Below, piece after piece: positions 47,738 to 59,868 of a DNA stretch of 64,000 bases. Under the pieces are notes generated by a model, which was not told the DNA's origin, made no database searches, and saw only the letters and a list, made by a program, of their open reading frames with translations. The DNA is from Toxoplasma gondii ME49 (lineage: Eukaryota > Apicomplexa > Conoidasida > Eucoccidiorida > Sarcocystidae). The DNA is taken from contig NC_031477.1 in assembly GCF_000006565.2 (NCBI RefSeq), positions 2,946,043-3,010,042 on the forward strand. The letters are read 5' to 3'. Each line of letters begins with the position of its first letter. The stretch's first letter is position 1. The position numbers and the translations under genes were made by a program.

Positions 47738-50700
47738 CAACCGGTAAATGGGGACGCACGAGGACTAGTTTCGCATTCGCTTTGGCAGTTCCGTCCTCCA
47801 TGGGGTGTGTATGATATCTGGCGTATATATGAAGAACCAAGATTTGTAAACCAGCTGTACAGACTATGGTATTCATTTTGATAGTCCGCTTCGTAGTGTT
47901 AGTGTGACCTGTTTCTGCCTATACTTTGGTTGTTGACCTACTGCAGGTGAAAAGCGAAACGCGAGACCAGCTAAGCACGTGTGTGACAAACAGTTCCGTG
48001 TTCGATGAGATATACCTTATGGAAGCGGTGGGGGACATCTCCCCTCTCTACTGCAGCCGCATGTCTGTAGGCTCGCTGAGACGTTCTGTGTCGTCCTTGC
48101 AGAGTTCGACTACACCAGCAGAGCAACGCGTCGATGGCCGACTCGATTGCGACAGATTCTGTCACACCTCGGGAGGCGTGAAAGGACTGTGGAGTCAGCG
48201 TCTCCAAAAAGTAGAAGGGGCACTTCGAAGTCACCGTTTGGCTAAGGAATAACAATTGGCGGAAATCTTTCTACATTGCACGAAGAGCACACGCTATACG
48301 AGAATCTGCTCGGGGGAGTTCGAGAAACTGTTTGAAGTTGTTCGCTCAAAGCTGCGGTGTGGAGTATCCATAAGTGCTGCCTGGGCGACAGGTGTGCGCT
48401 TTTTTCCCCTCCGCATCAGGGACGGACTCTGCCCTTCAGGGAAGGTTGCAGCGAGTTTAGCAACCCAGAGTCTCTACCTCCTCGGCTTTTATATTCCTTA
48501 TAAAAGTGCCTGATTGAGAATGTATTTCGGCACCAGTTGGACTGAACAGCCCTTTTCTCAGCAGTGCCGTTTTTTTCAGTTCTTTCTCTATTACGGATGC
48601 GGGACACCAGTTGAAAAGTCCGGCAAACAGCGTTCTGCGCGCACTTCATTCTTCGAGGGATATATGTAGTTCAGTCTGACGGCTCGGGAGAAAATCCGTC
48701 GCCGGAACACAGGCGTGGGCTACCGTCAGCGACGCTTTGGCTGACGTTATTGCCCACGTGGCGGAGTCGAGAGAAGCGAACAATAAAATGTCACTGATGA
48801 GGGGATGAAATAGCACATGTTTTGTCTGCTAACTGTAGGCAGCAACGGGAGGGAGACTACGCACCTGTCTGGTGTCGAGTCCTGTTTCTCTATCGTCGCG
48901 GCAGGACCCTGCTGTTGTCGTTTCATCAGCGTCCGAGATCTGGGCGCACGGATGACACAACCCGCGTGTCTTCGTTATATAGTGTTCTCGACAACCTTGT
49001 AGGCGTTACATGGGGATCTGCTATCTCTCGTACCGTTGATTAACGCTGCTGTCTTCCAGCATACAAATTTACTACACAATAAAATGACGTCATGCAAACG
49101 TCTTGGAAATAACCTCACAGGACTCCGGCGACTCGCTCACAGGTGGGCAGTTCGGGACCTGCCACCACAGGAGACGCCGTTGAACAGTGCGTCTACTGAA
49201 TGCGGCAGAACCTGCGCCAGCTGAGACTTCTGTAGACCCACGTCCTGTGCACCTTATGCACATACCGCTATCAACGGGCGAAAACAGAGGACACTCACAC
49301 ACGGCTCAGCAGGTGTCTCCACTGAGTCTCTGAGAGTAGAGTCTGCGCCGGGAAAGAGCCCCAGTGACCCCCCCGAAAAAATCAAAGTTAGACTTGACGT
49401 TTGACAAGCGCCGAAGCAAGAGTTACTTGGCAAAAAACAAGATAGTTGTTCATCGCTGTCATTAGCAGGGAATCTACAATCGCGTAAGGTATTCAGAATT
49501 TCGGTGACAAGCTGGGTTTGCATCGACGCCACGGGTCAGCTGCCGGCGTGTTTTGGTCGGCATGTGACACGGATCGACATCTCGTGCAGAGCCTGGTTAC
49601 AACCTGTCCGCAAAAAAGAACATGAACCTGACTTTTGCCAAGCATGAGTCGTTAGCAAAACAGATCAAGCTCGAAGCAGATTAGTAGCTCTTGCATTTTC
49701 CCGTTCACATCTAGTTCGGTGTTGCACAAGTTCGGTTCACAACGACACGGATGACTGTTTAAGGTTGCGAAAGGTGCTGGGTTTCATTATCCGACGGGAG
49801 TTGGATAAAGGGATCCACATCGGTTACCAGATCCCAGAGTTCAGCAACTGGATCAAGAGGATGCGTTGATTCTCGCGAAAGCGTTTTACCAACCCGAACG
49901 GTTTTGGTACGAGACGAAGCAAATTTATACAATCCAGGCTAGAAACATCGATTGGCCCCAAAGAGTCCCTCAACATGAAAATGTACGGAGATTTTCCGAG
50001 AATCAATCGAATGTGCATTTCCTGATGTTTGGAAGAGGTTTCACAGGCGCCAAAATACATCACTGATCTCCGACTTGTTTCACTCCGCACGCTTGTTGGG
50101 CAATCTGTCACTGAAGAGCGAGTCCATGAGACCTCGGCGTCCTACTGCACCGTTCCTTAGCGTCACAGTGTGGGCGATCAGTCAGGTTTGAGGACGCCGA
50201 CGGCAACTATCGATGACGAAGTCCCCTCTTAGTCCCAGATCTTCCTGACACTCTGTGTGTCGCTTCCTGAAACTGTCCGTTTCTATCCGAGTGGCAGCAC
50301 AACGAACGAACAGAAACGGCGAATGGTTACGTGATGAACGTTCTTCTGTTGTAGGGAACTATACACTTTCGCGATCACATAGTAAACGGAACGCTACGCT
50401 CATTCTGTCCTCATGAAATAGTGTCACAACTTACAAATTACTGTTTCTGCTGTTCGTTTCTGCGGTTTGGAGGTAAAAAGACGTAGAGGAACGGTTCCCG
50501 GGCGGGAAGCTAGATTTAGCGAATATGACGTATGTTGTCCCGCAGCATACACTGTTCGTCGACAAGAACTGCGCCAGAATCCTGAGACTACTCTCTTTTC
50601 CGGTCGCTGTCTCAAACACAAAAGGCGAAGGTTTTCCTGAAAACTCCTTTGGGTAGCAGACGTCATCCACACGTGCCACGACTGGCACACTGGGCCTGTG

Positions 50701-51220
50701 TTTCTTTTTTTGGGTCTGTCTGCGGCAGCGCACCCACATATGTTTTCGAAACTAAAATCCCCCAACGCCGGCGTGTACTAGACTTTCCGGTTCGCGTGAG
50801 AATCCCTAGTTTCGCCTAACGTGCACGGAAGCAGGTAACCACACTCCCTGTTTTATCTACGCCTCGATGAACAACAATTTACGAAGCTTGAGCCACTGTT
50901 TGTCCGTCTCTCGCCTAAGGCTGGATGGTCCAGGTCGCCCGCGGAACCGTCTCGTGCCCATGAGTAAACACTCTCACGCAAATTGCGTTCAGCTGGAGCG
51001 GCCGTTTGGTTAAACAAGTTGCGAATGTAACACTTGAAGAAGCTTATTTAAGCACAACATCCCGCGTGAAGACAGCTGGGGGCTGCTCGCAAACAAGAAA
51101 TCCATTCCCTGGTACGAAAGACAAGTGTTTTACCAGTGCTGCACGCTATCACCAACAGGATTTCCACCAATTCGTTTTCCGCCACTGTCCACGACCTCCA
51201 GGGCCGCAGAAGAAGACAGG
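47738..51220. other. Convergent intergenic region; possible extra exon near 47945-48252
   Basis: About 3.5 kb between the HOOK stop and the stop of the minus-strand 1202-aa gene. A plus-strand frame from a good acceptor (CTACTGCAG at 47945) to a stop at 48252 is fairly protein-like (ends EGALRSHRLAKE), but its phase does not fit the HOOK exon-15 donor without a weaker acceptor. The rest (about 48.3-51.2 kb) shows only short random frames on both strands and should contain the two 3' untranslated regions. Confidence 0.4.
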
Positions 51221-54200
51221 TTATGCACGCTGATTCGATTTCTTCTTTGAGATAGTCCGGAGATCCAGGTCTTCGAGCGACTTCAGCTGTCGCAGAAGGG
51301 CACCCGCATGGCTTGCCTTCCGGGGTGTTTTTGTTTCCGAAGAAGGTTCGGCGAAGCCTTCTTCAAGCGCCGCACGCACAGCTGCTTCAATGTCCGCCTC
51401 CGCATCTTTACGCCAATTGTCGCTTTGCAGAAGGCGCTGCAGAGACGGGGGCAGGGCGGAAGCAAACTCATCGAGAGGCGAGAAAAAAGATGAGGAGAAA
51501 TGCGAGGTGATGCCGTTTCGCTGAATGCGTGCGCCGTTCCTCGCTTTCCCGTGGTCCTTCTCAGGATAGGCGTTTGCGTGCCTGGAGGTTTCTACAGCCA
51601 TCGCAGCCCCTGCAGGGCCCACCGGGAAGTGTCTCAGCAGCTCTTTCAGCCGGAGTTCCTTTTCCTCTAGGCCGCTTTGGCGCGATGCCACCTTAAAGAC
51701 GACCTCTGCTGCTGCTACGCGAAGATCACTGACAAACACTTCGAGTAGGAAAAATGTAGTTAGAAGCAATTCAGCGATGGCCCCTGAGCAGACCTCGGCG
51801 GGCACGGCTGACCAGTAACGCGTATTTCCTTGGTGTTCAACTGTCTCCTCGTCTCTATTCTCTTTTCCTGCGTTTGTGGCTACACACAATTTGCAGGCCG
51901 ACGAAACCCTCATGCAGTCGGACCCGGATCGCGGTCCGTTCCCGCGGACCAACCACGCAACCGCGAGGTTCTTCAGGTGTACGTACACCTTGAAGACACG
52001 AGCCCAGTTGCCAAGGCGGAGCTCTCGACAGATTTCCTTCACTACCTTTACGACGAAGAAGAGCAGACGTGGGCGCTCTCTCAGATTTCGCCAGTCTCCA
52101 TCGTTTTTTTCTTTTCCCTCTGCCGAGTAACGGAGAAGCCAGGCACACCAGGATTTCGGTTCACCAACTCGGGAAAGTCTCACAACCTGTTGATTACGCA
52201 TCCGAGAGGTTCCGCCATTCTTCGCCTGGACGTTCGGCGCGTCCCCAGGGTCCCCAAAGTGCTCTAAAAGCTGTAGCACGACACTCAGACACTCGAGGAT
52301 TGCGGTGTTGGTTCCACTCGCGGGAGACCCACTGAAACTCGGATGTGAAGAGACGAGGGGCTTTGTAGCACCCCTCACACAGACAAGAAACAGACGGCAA
52401 CAAGCCGCCTCGAGAAGCGCAAGCCGCCGTCTGCTTTCATCCGCGCTCAGATCCTTCTCGTCTTCCTGCTCGTTCTCTTCTTTCCACCGAAGCCCTTCAC
52501 CGTCACCCAGTGACTCCCCTGCACGTCCACTTTCGGCCACGGACCCCCGTCCTCTTGGAAGTTTCAAACGACTGCTAGGTCCCTCGAACGCACCCTCTAC
52601 GTTCTTCCCATGTCTCGCCTTTTTCGTGTCTCCCCGTCGGCCAGCTGTGGTGTCTTCACTTGTGGCGGTGCCAGCAGCTTCTCCCTGCCGCTCGTACCTC
52701 TTCTGGGCACAGCCGTCACTTCCCAACCTGCTCGGTGTGTGCCCCGCTCTGTCCGGGTCGCAACCACTTGCATGCATGTGGACTTCGCGTCTCCACGAAC
52801 GCATGCGCACAGGCACCTGGCGTAACAGAGCAGCTGCACAAGTAGCTGTCTCGCTCACGTCGGCGGCCTGGGCGGCGACATGCAAGTTGGTCTGGATAAG
52901 GTCTCGATAGAAGGCGATCCTTCGTCTGTTTGTCAGACTGGCGGCTGGAGCAGGCTGAGGCGCTCCTCCCGTCCCCGGTTTCCGGAGACACCTGCCATCA
53001 TCTTCCCTCTCGGCGGTCACCGCCTCGACTTGTGCGTCTTCCTCAAGACTCGCGTCTCCTCCATCTCCGCAGACATCCACTGTCGCTCTCTCTGACGTCC
53101 CGTCGCCGCCTAATTCTGGAGATCCACTCCACTGGCACTGGCCTTCGACCGGTGCACGGCCTCTTCCCGTCTCATCTGCGTCTGAGGAGCGCCCCGGAGC
53201 CTCTGACAAAAATACGCGCTCCGCTGGCGAATGCGTCGCATTGAACGCAGCCCCGTCGCAGGCAGACACACCGGGAGAGACTGCTGACGCACAGCAGGAG
53301 GGCGACGAGGGGGAAGACGAAGAAGACTGCGCGAGCCGATCGAGTCCCTGAACGGTGCAGCATTGTCGCAGAAAACGAAAGACGTCTTGTTCCCGCGCGA
53401 CCCAGAACCGCCGCAGTTCTGCACGGTATCTACTGAAGAGCTTGTGCCTCTCCTCTCCAATTGCTGCTGGGCTCTTCACAGTGGCTTCTGCTCTCGTATG
53501 CGCCCCCCTGCTGGAGGTCTGCGCCTCCCCTTCGCCCTTCTCAAAAACACGGTAAACGCTTGCGGTGTCTAGACACCGGAGAGCGAGCCGGGAGTGCGAG
53601 GCGCCTTGCCGACTCAGCAGGGTCTCCAGGTCACCGATGCGAGCTGTGTAAGCTGCAGGCTCCGGGGCACGACAGTGACGAGCAGTGTGGGGCAGCGTGA
53701 GGCCTGCATTCTTCTCTCCATTGCGTTCCTTGTCGGGGGTGGCGTCAACCTCTTCTTCAAGGTCGAGGCCTTCAGTGTGTACGCTGTCGCCGTTGTCGCC
53801 GTTCTTGCCTTCTCGTTCTGCACCTGCCGACTCGCAGCGAGGCGTTGAGTCCGCGGCGGGCATATGCAAGGGCCGAAGAGAGACGCCAGGCTTCTCACAG
53901 CTCTCGAGGTCTTTTGCTTCGCTTTGCCTCTGCTTCAGGAGTTCGACGTGGCGCAAGTGACACTGGATAACGTCCCTTCTGTTTCTTCGTTTCTCTTTCT
54001 TCCCTTCGTGTTGAGCTGCTTCGTCTCTCCGCTCTCCAACCGCAGCAAGGTCTTCACTCTTCTTCGCAGGCTGGTCTCCAGCCGATTCTCCTTCCCGTCT
54101 GGTTGCTTCCGCTTCTCTTCGCTCGGCAGGCGGCTTTCTCCCTTTCGCACATGCCTTTTTCGCTACTTCGTTCTCCTCTCCTCTACCAGCATCTTTCACC

Positions 54201-54829
54201 TTGGCTTCTGCATCCCTCGACGATGTACTCAACGCTGCATTCGGTTCCTTGGGAGGCTTCGACGCTTGTTCCGCGCCAGTGTTGGCGGGCATTTCGCATT
54301 CCGACCTCTGCACGCGAAGGAAAGGCATCGCACCCCGGACCATGGCTGAAAAAGCTCCGGATCCCTGTCGAGCTGAGGAAGGGCATCTTGCGCGAGGCCC
54401 AGGTGTCTCTACAGAGGCGGCGGATTTGCCTCCGTTGCGCCCGCTTCCTCGAGCTAGGCGCTGAGAGAGGAGACCCGCAGTTAGCTGCTGCAGACGTCGC
54501 CGCCTGAAGGACCCGGAGAAGAACGAATATCTGCGCGTGTTTCTTGAGAGGAGGGGCAGAGACTGCGAAGAAGGCGACAGAGAAGAGGAATCACTTGAAG
54601 ACGAGGAGGTCGAAGGAGGACGACAGGTCCTCGTCGAGCATTCCAGAGAAGATCGCTGGACAGAAGACCGCGTCTGCCTTCGAACATTTCCCTTGCGATT
54701 CTTCTTGCCTCCCATCTTCACCTCTTCTTCATGGTGACCCTCCACCGGGATCTCATTCAAGGGTACTTGAGCCGAGGCCGCTTCTGACGCGCGAGGCCCC
54801 TTTCTCTTCAAGAATTCCATTTTCGCCAT
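51221..54829 (-). CDS. Large hypothetical protein, 1202 aa, basic low-complexity N-terminus and helical C-terminal half
   Basis: One uninterrupted minus-strand frame runs from the ATG at 54829 (MAKMEFLKRKGPRA) to TGA at 51221. Residues 1-130 are Lys/Arg/Ser-rich with a long Ser run. About 180-420 is a charged Glu/Lys/Arg segment, including KKEKRRNRRDVIQ, which could act as a nuclear or nucleolar targeting signal. From about 480 there are blocks that look like amphipathic helices: KLFSRYRAELRRFWVAREQD, RLALLEAACCRLFLVCVRG, LFFVVKVVKEICRELRLGNW and AIAELLLTTFFLLEVFVSD, separated by disordered loops. This suggests a helical-repeat or scaffold fold, but I recognise no family. No signal peptide or clear transmembrane segment. 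It is divergent from p115, sharing a 1.2-kb upstream region. Coding confidence is high because of length; function is unknown. Confidence 0.8.
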   Translation of the reverse strand: MAKMEFLKRKGPRASEAASAQVPLNEIPVEGHHEEEVKMGGKKNRKGNVRRQTRSSVQRSSLECSTRTCRPPSTSSSSSDSSSLSPSSQSLPLLSRNTRRYSFFSGSFRRRRLQQLTAGLLSQRLARGSGRNGGKSAASVETPGPRARCPSSARQGSGAFSAMVRGAMPFLRVQRSECEMPANTGAEQASKPPKEPNAALSTSSRDAEAKVKDAGRGEENEVAKKACAKGRKPPAERREAEATRREGESAGDQPAKKSEDLAAVGERRDEAAQHEGKKEKRRNRRDVIQCHLRHVELLKQRQSEAKDLESCEKPGVSLRPLHMPAADSTPRCESAGAEREGKNGDNGDSVHTEGLDLEEEVDATPDKERNGEKNAGLTLPHTARHCRAPEPAAYTARIGDLETLLSRQGASHSRLALRCLDTASVYRVFEKGEGEAQTSSRGAHTRAEATVKSPAAIGEERHKLFSRYRAELRRFWVAREQDVFRFLRQCCTVQGLDRLAQSSSSSPSSPSCCASAVSPGVSACDGAAFNATHSPAERVFLSEAPGRSSDADETGRGRAPVEGQCQWSGSPELGGDGTSERATVDVCGDGGDASLEEDAQVEAVTAEREDDGRCLRKPGTGGAPQPAPAASLTNRRRIAFYRDLIQTNLHVAAQAADVSETATCAAALLRQVPVRMRSWRREVHMHASGCDPDRAGHTPSRLGSDGCAQKRYERQGEAAGTATSEDTTAGRRGDTKKARHGKNVEGAFEGPSSRLKLPRGRGSVAESGRAGESLGDGEGLRWKEENEQEDEKDLSADESRRRLALLEAACCRLFLVCVRGATKPLVSSHPSFSGSPASGTNTAILECLSVVLQLLEHFGDPGDAPNVQAKNGGTSRMRNQQVVRLSRVGEPKSWCAWLLRYSAEGKEKNDGDWRNLRERPRLLFFVVKVVKEICRELRLGNWARVFKVYVHLKNLAVAWLVRGNGPRSGSDCMRVSSACKLCVATNAGKENRDEETVEHQGNTRYWSAVPAEVCSGAIAELLLTTFFLLEVFVSDLRVAAAEVVFKVASRQSGLEEKELRLKELLRHFPVGPAGAAMAVETSRHANAYPEKDHGKARNGARIQRNGITSHFSSSFFSPLDEFASALPPSLQRLLQSDNWRKDAEADIEAAVRAALEEGFAEPSSETKTPRKASHAGALLRQLKSLEDLDLRTISKKKSNQRA
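51975..51990. repeat. 16-bp perfect palindrome AGGTGTACGTACACCT
   Basis: A perfect palindrome inside the minus-strand coding sequence. Related GTGTACGTAC words recur at about 55011, 56905, 58951 and 60362, with variants at 55389 and 62134. Confidence 0.85.
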
Positions 54830-56074
54830 GTCGACCCAGTTCCTAAGAAACGAAACAGAGACTGACGCATGGAGAAAGCCGCAGGCGACACACGTCTGGA
54901 GAAATGGCCTTGCTCAACGGTACAATGAATGCGCTCGGACTCCCCAGCTGCCCCGGGTGAGTTTTCGCCTCAGGGTGGGGCACACCGACTTCACGAGGCA
55001 GAAGATGCAGCCGTACGTACACCCGAGACCCATCAGTGGACAAAAAGGGAAGAACAACTGCCAGTGCAAGTCTTCGCGGTGGTGTTGTTTTGTCGAAAGG
55101 GAGACCAGGAACGCGATATCCAGCGGGGGCGGGAGGGGGGGGTGCGTTCTGTCTCCTCAAAAACAGACGGCCGGATCGCGGCCGAAAGAGCTCGAACAAC
55201 TCTCAAGGGAGAGACGAAAAAAATCGGCGGGAAGGAATGAAGAAATCAGATGGCTGTTACCCGTTCTTCGGAAAGTAGAGGAAAAGGAAGCCGCCTTTCG
55301 AACGGCGCAGTTTACCAGTTTCCGCACAAGTCGTTCAGCTGAACAGTTTTTTCGCATGTCGATGAAAATCTCCGCAACCGCATGCCCTCCAAGGTGTACA
55401 TACACGGCGACAATCACGGTCACATCACACATGGGAAAGGACGAGGTCCAACGCCGTCGTTGTTGTTTTTTAGCAGGAATCTTTTGCCGCATTTCCTCTT
55501 CAAAGCAGTCTGTCTACCATTATTGTGCTTGCAGCTTTTCTCCACTTCCTCGCACTTTCGGTGCACATGTCCTGGTCCGCTGTGGCTGACTTGTCTGTTT
55601 CGCGTCTTCCCGGCTTCTATCCCTCCAGACTCGCACGTCCTCCGCTTTTCCTACACTTTTCGATGTTTTTCCTTTCGTCTTCTTGTGCTGATCTCTCCTG
55701 TCATTTGCCTAGGTTCTGTCTCGCGTTTCTTTCTCGCTCCTCGCTCGTGACGCCACTCTCTTCCGTCGTGTCTCCGTTCCGTTCCGCCGCTCTGAAACTT
55801 TTGTTCTTGGCTCCTCTCTGGCTGCCTGCTTCCTTTGATGCTTTTCTGTACTCGTCGAGCCGTTCTTCGCCTCGCTGTCGTCCCCATCCTCCTCCTGTGG
55901 TGTCGGTTTCACTCCACACAGCAGCACGAGACATTCGAGCGGCCGCCGTCTTCCTTCTTCTCTCTTGCTTCCCGTCTGTACTTCCTTCCGGGTATCCATG
56001 CGCTTCTTCTCGCCGAGTGTCTGAGCGTCTCTGAATTTGCAGGACAATGAACGATTCGTCCCTGACTTGGGAAA
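54830..56074. other. Shared divergent upstream region
   Basis: 1.2 kb between the start of the minus-strand 1202-aa gene and the start of p115. A plus-strand open frame at 54828-55589 and others are present but lack start context and splice logic; the distal half is a CT-rich tract on the plus strand (55540-56030), as seen in coccidian 5' leaders. It presumably holds both promoters. CCGTACGTACACCC at 55011 is a copy of the local palindrome family. Confidence 0.5.
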
Positions 56075-58001
56075 ATGGCGTCGATCTCTTCCTTTCTCAA
56101 ACGAAAAGTGAAGGATCGACTTTCGTTGCTGGACGCGGCGCTCGAGGCAGACACTCTGGTGACGCGTCTGAAGGCGAGCCTCTCTCGGCTCTTCGAAGGT
56201 CAGGAGCTTCCCGGCCCGCTGCCTTCTCTCTCGCCTTTGCCGGACTCTCCGCGAAGCCGCGCCGGTTCTGCCTCTCCTCCAGAATCCCAGAGAGTCTCCC
56301 TTGAAACGGAGAGGAAGGGTGCGGAGGCGAAGGAGAGAACAGAGCCTCCGCCTGAGAAGGGCGACGAAGGCCCTTCCAAGCTTCTCGCGTCCTCAGGCTG
56401 GAGTCAGACCAGGTGCCCACCGCCTGCGCATGCAGGTCCCTCGCTCGTGTCTCCGCTTCCCGTGGATGCTCTTGAGAAATTTCAGCAGCTCCTGCACCAG
56501 CTCCTTCTCCTGTGTCGCCAACAGAAGGCGCTGGCCTTGCAGGCGTCTCATAAGAAGCTCTCGACCCAGACTGCCTCCTCGACTTCCTCAGGCAGCGGCG
56601 CTGGGGGCGAGGCGCAGGTCGCAGCGAAGGGCCCTGGCCCAGGTGACGAGGAGAGGGCGGCGTTCGGGGGCCTCTGCACCTCGCTGGTGACGCATCCCTC
56701 GGGTCTGCGCGTCCTCTGTGCCTGTCTTCATCTCGGTAAGGCGTATTCAGACAAGTCCGCCTCTTCTGCACAGCTTGCCGCTGTCGCGTCCATTCTACAA
56801 GATGCGCTCGAAATCCTCGATCTCCTCTTTGCTGCGCATGCACCCACGCCTCTCGGGCGAGCCGGCCCCGGAGCCCCCGGGCGTCCAGGCAGGGCCGCCC
56901 CGCGTGTGGTACGTACACCGCAGCCAGGGACAGGAGACATGAGTGCAAACGAGGCTGAGAAGCCGCGAGGATGCTTCTCGCCAAAAGACGGGGTCGACTG
57001 GCGCTGCGGCGATGAGGCTGACCTCGACGAGACGTCGAGTGACGGAGACTCGGACGCAGACGAGGAAACGGCAGAAGGCGAGGAGGACGTGGAGGAACGG
57101 AACCGCGGGACTGTGAGTGAAATCAAAGGAGCACTCCCAACGAAGAGCAAGGAGAAAGCGCAGCGGGCATCCGACGCCTCGCCTGGGGTGTATTTCCAGC
57201 TCATGGACAGCGTGATGCGCCACACAGAAAACGGCAGCCTCGTCGTCTCGCTCTTGCTGCTACCTGAGGTGTACATCGAGCACGACGTCTTGCTCGTGCT
57301 GCAGAAGCTGTACAGCTTCGCGGACGACACGCGGCGTCGAGGCAGAGAGGCGGCGCGTCGGAGACGGCGAGAAGCAGAGAAGAGGGAAGAGGCACTGGGA
57401 GAAGAACAGACTGTCGACGCCGTGATGCCTCCTTGGCTTTCCTCCGATCGCTTCCGGCGCTCACGGCCTTCACATCGGCCGCTCGGAAGACCGCGCCGCG
57501 ACGGGAGAGAAAAAGCACGCGGCGGACAGCGGCAACGCGATGGGGAATTTCTCGACCTCGAAGAAAGGGGGAGTACTGTGTGCCAACAGCTGGAAGATGC
57601 CCTCCTCAACAGACCCGAGTGCATCGCGCGCCTCACCGCGGCGCTGCAGGAAGGCGGCGCAGCCGAGTTTGTCAGGGAAGAGGCCCTTGAAGTTCTCAGG
57701 ATGGTCACGCGAAGGAGAGAAGAAATGAAAGTGATTGCAACGTTCCAGGTCCGCGCCCGACAATATGCAAAGCTCACCAGTTCACCCAGACTGGGAAGCA
57801 AAGAAGAATCCTCACATGCCTACGCACGTGCATATTCCCACCAGTATATCAATCTGTGTCAATCAATCTAGAAGTCTGTATCTATATATATATATATATA
57901 TATATATCCATGTATACGTCTGTCAAATAGACACAGACACACGGATGTCTATCTGCCATATTCTCTATGGCCATGCCCATGCATTCAATAGCAGATGCTT
58001 A

Positions 58002-58049
<48 letters not shown>

Positions 58050-59837
58050 TGGTGCTCCGCGTCTACGTGTTTCTCCAAACCTTGGTAATCGTTTGTCTTT
58101 GAAGGTGTATAGATACTTGTGCGCGTCGATCTGCCGCTTTCTAAGTATATGAGGCAACAAACACCAGACAGATAGAGTGTCTGCACGCAGATCGCTGTGT
58201 ATTCGCCTCGGGCCAGGATATACTGAACGATCGAACATCGGCGAGCGCCGAGGTCGTTATTTTCTGTCCATCCAGTCAAAGGGAAGCCTCTGCCTGCGCG
58301 TCAGTTCCTTCCCCGAAGGTTCTGCGAGTTCGCACGCCTCCTGCCAGTGTGTGCCTAGCGAGTCTGCTGCCTCCCAAATGCAAAGATGCTCAAAGTATTC
58401 GCCTTGCTTCTGCGTGCATGCTCCCGCGAAGCACGCGTTTCTCTGCTGCGTCCTCTGCCTGGACCCTTGTTTCTGTCCACAGGGCGCCATTGAGGCGCTG
58501 CTTTCTCTTCTGTCGTCCGAGCTCGGTCTACCCCTTTATGTGAGTGAAGACAGCCTGACTTCCCCCGCCAGCAGCGGGCAGAGCAGTCGGACTAGCCTCC
58601 AACAGCCGCCGCTTGAGACGATGCAGGTGCTGCTGAGTGCGCCGCGCGTCCGCTCGATTCTGCGGTGTATCTACAGCTTGACGAGTTGCGGACCTGCCTG
58701 CAAGTACATGCGCGAGGCGAATTTGCTGAGGCCGCTGGTCCTGCTTCTGCAGCTCCTCCTGCGCGCGAAGGAGGAGCACGTAAAGCGCGCTGGGCGTCTC
58801 GGGAGACAGACAAATGCGTCCGTCGATGCGCATCCCCAAGAGGGTGAAACGCATGTGGCGAACACGCTTTCCCCAGACCCGAACATCTCAAACAGCCACC
58901 CCGCGGCAGCCTCTGGAGGCCTCTTGGGGTCAACAGGGATCCCCCAATCGGGTGTACGTACATCCGGTGCGGCGGGCGACGACTCCCTACGAGGTGAAGG
59001 TGCGCGCCCGGGAGAGTTTCACGTGGCTGTGGCGACTGCTCTCGACGAATCACTTTTTCTGCTTCTTGCAATCTTTGGGAATTTCTTTCCGTATCCAAAG
59101 AAACTCGATTCTTTTCCTGTTTCTGCCGAAGAAGCCGTGGCGGCCGCGAGCCTCCAACCCCTGCACCGACGCGTGCATACAGTCAGGCTCCCGAAGTGGA
59201 GGCAGGAAGCGAGGTGGACGGAAGCTGAGGTTCGAGGGAACCAAGCGGCGCTGCGTCGGAGTGGGGTGCTGGACTTGATCGCTCAACACGTGGCGAAAGT
59301 GTGCCATTCTTTGTCTTTTTTCTCGCAAGCTGATCACGTTTCCTCTCCGCTCATCGCGCTCGTTCCGAACTTATGTCGCCTCTTCACGCGACTCTTCCAG
59401 CTCCTCCTCGCGCTCCTCGCCGAGCCGCGGCGCCCGCAGGGACGTCAGGGCGCGTCAGAAGCTGCGGCAGACTCCGCCGCTGCGCAAATGCTTCTGACGC
59501 CTTCTTCGCCTCCGGACGCAGCGTCAGCTAGTGAAACTAGGGGCGGCGACAGACACAGAGAGCTGCGGCAAGCGGAGAGTGGAGGCCCCCCACCCTTTTA
59601 CTGTCTCGCCTACGCAGCCCTGCAAGGCGGTGCGCCTCCCGTTTTACAGGCGCTGTTGACTGTCTCCGTCGATGTGGTAAGGGAACTCGTGCGCCGCAGG
59701 AAGTGACAGAACACAGTCCCCGTAAACTGGTCGTCGGTCTCTTTCCCAGTTCCTCTGTACACATATGTACAGACGAACGCTTCGAATTGTTCTTATCCAT
59801 ATAGATTTCCCACTTTTATTTGCATCTCTTCACTTCC

Positions 59838-59868
<31 letters not shown>

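Noticed and set aside
56728..57801. 357-codon minus-strand open frame opposite p115 exon 1
   Set aside because: Ser/Arg-rich mirror of the p115 head coding sequence, which matches a known family on the plus strand.
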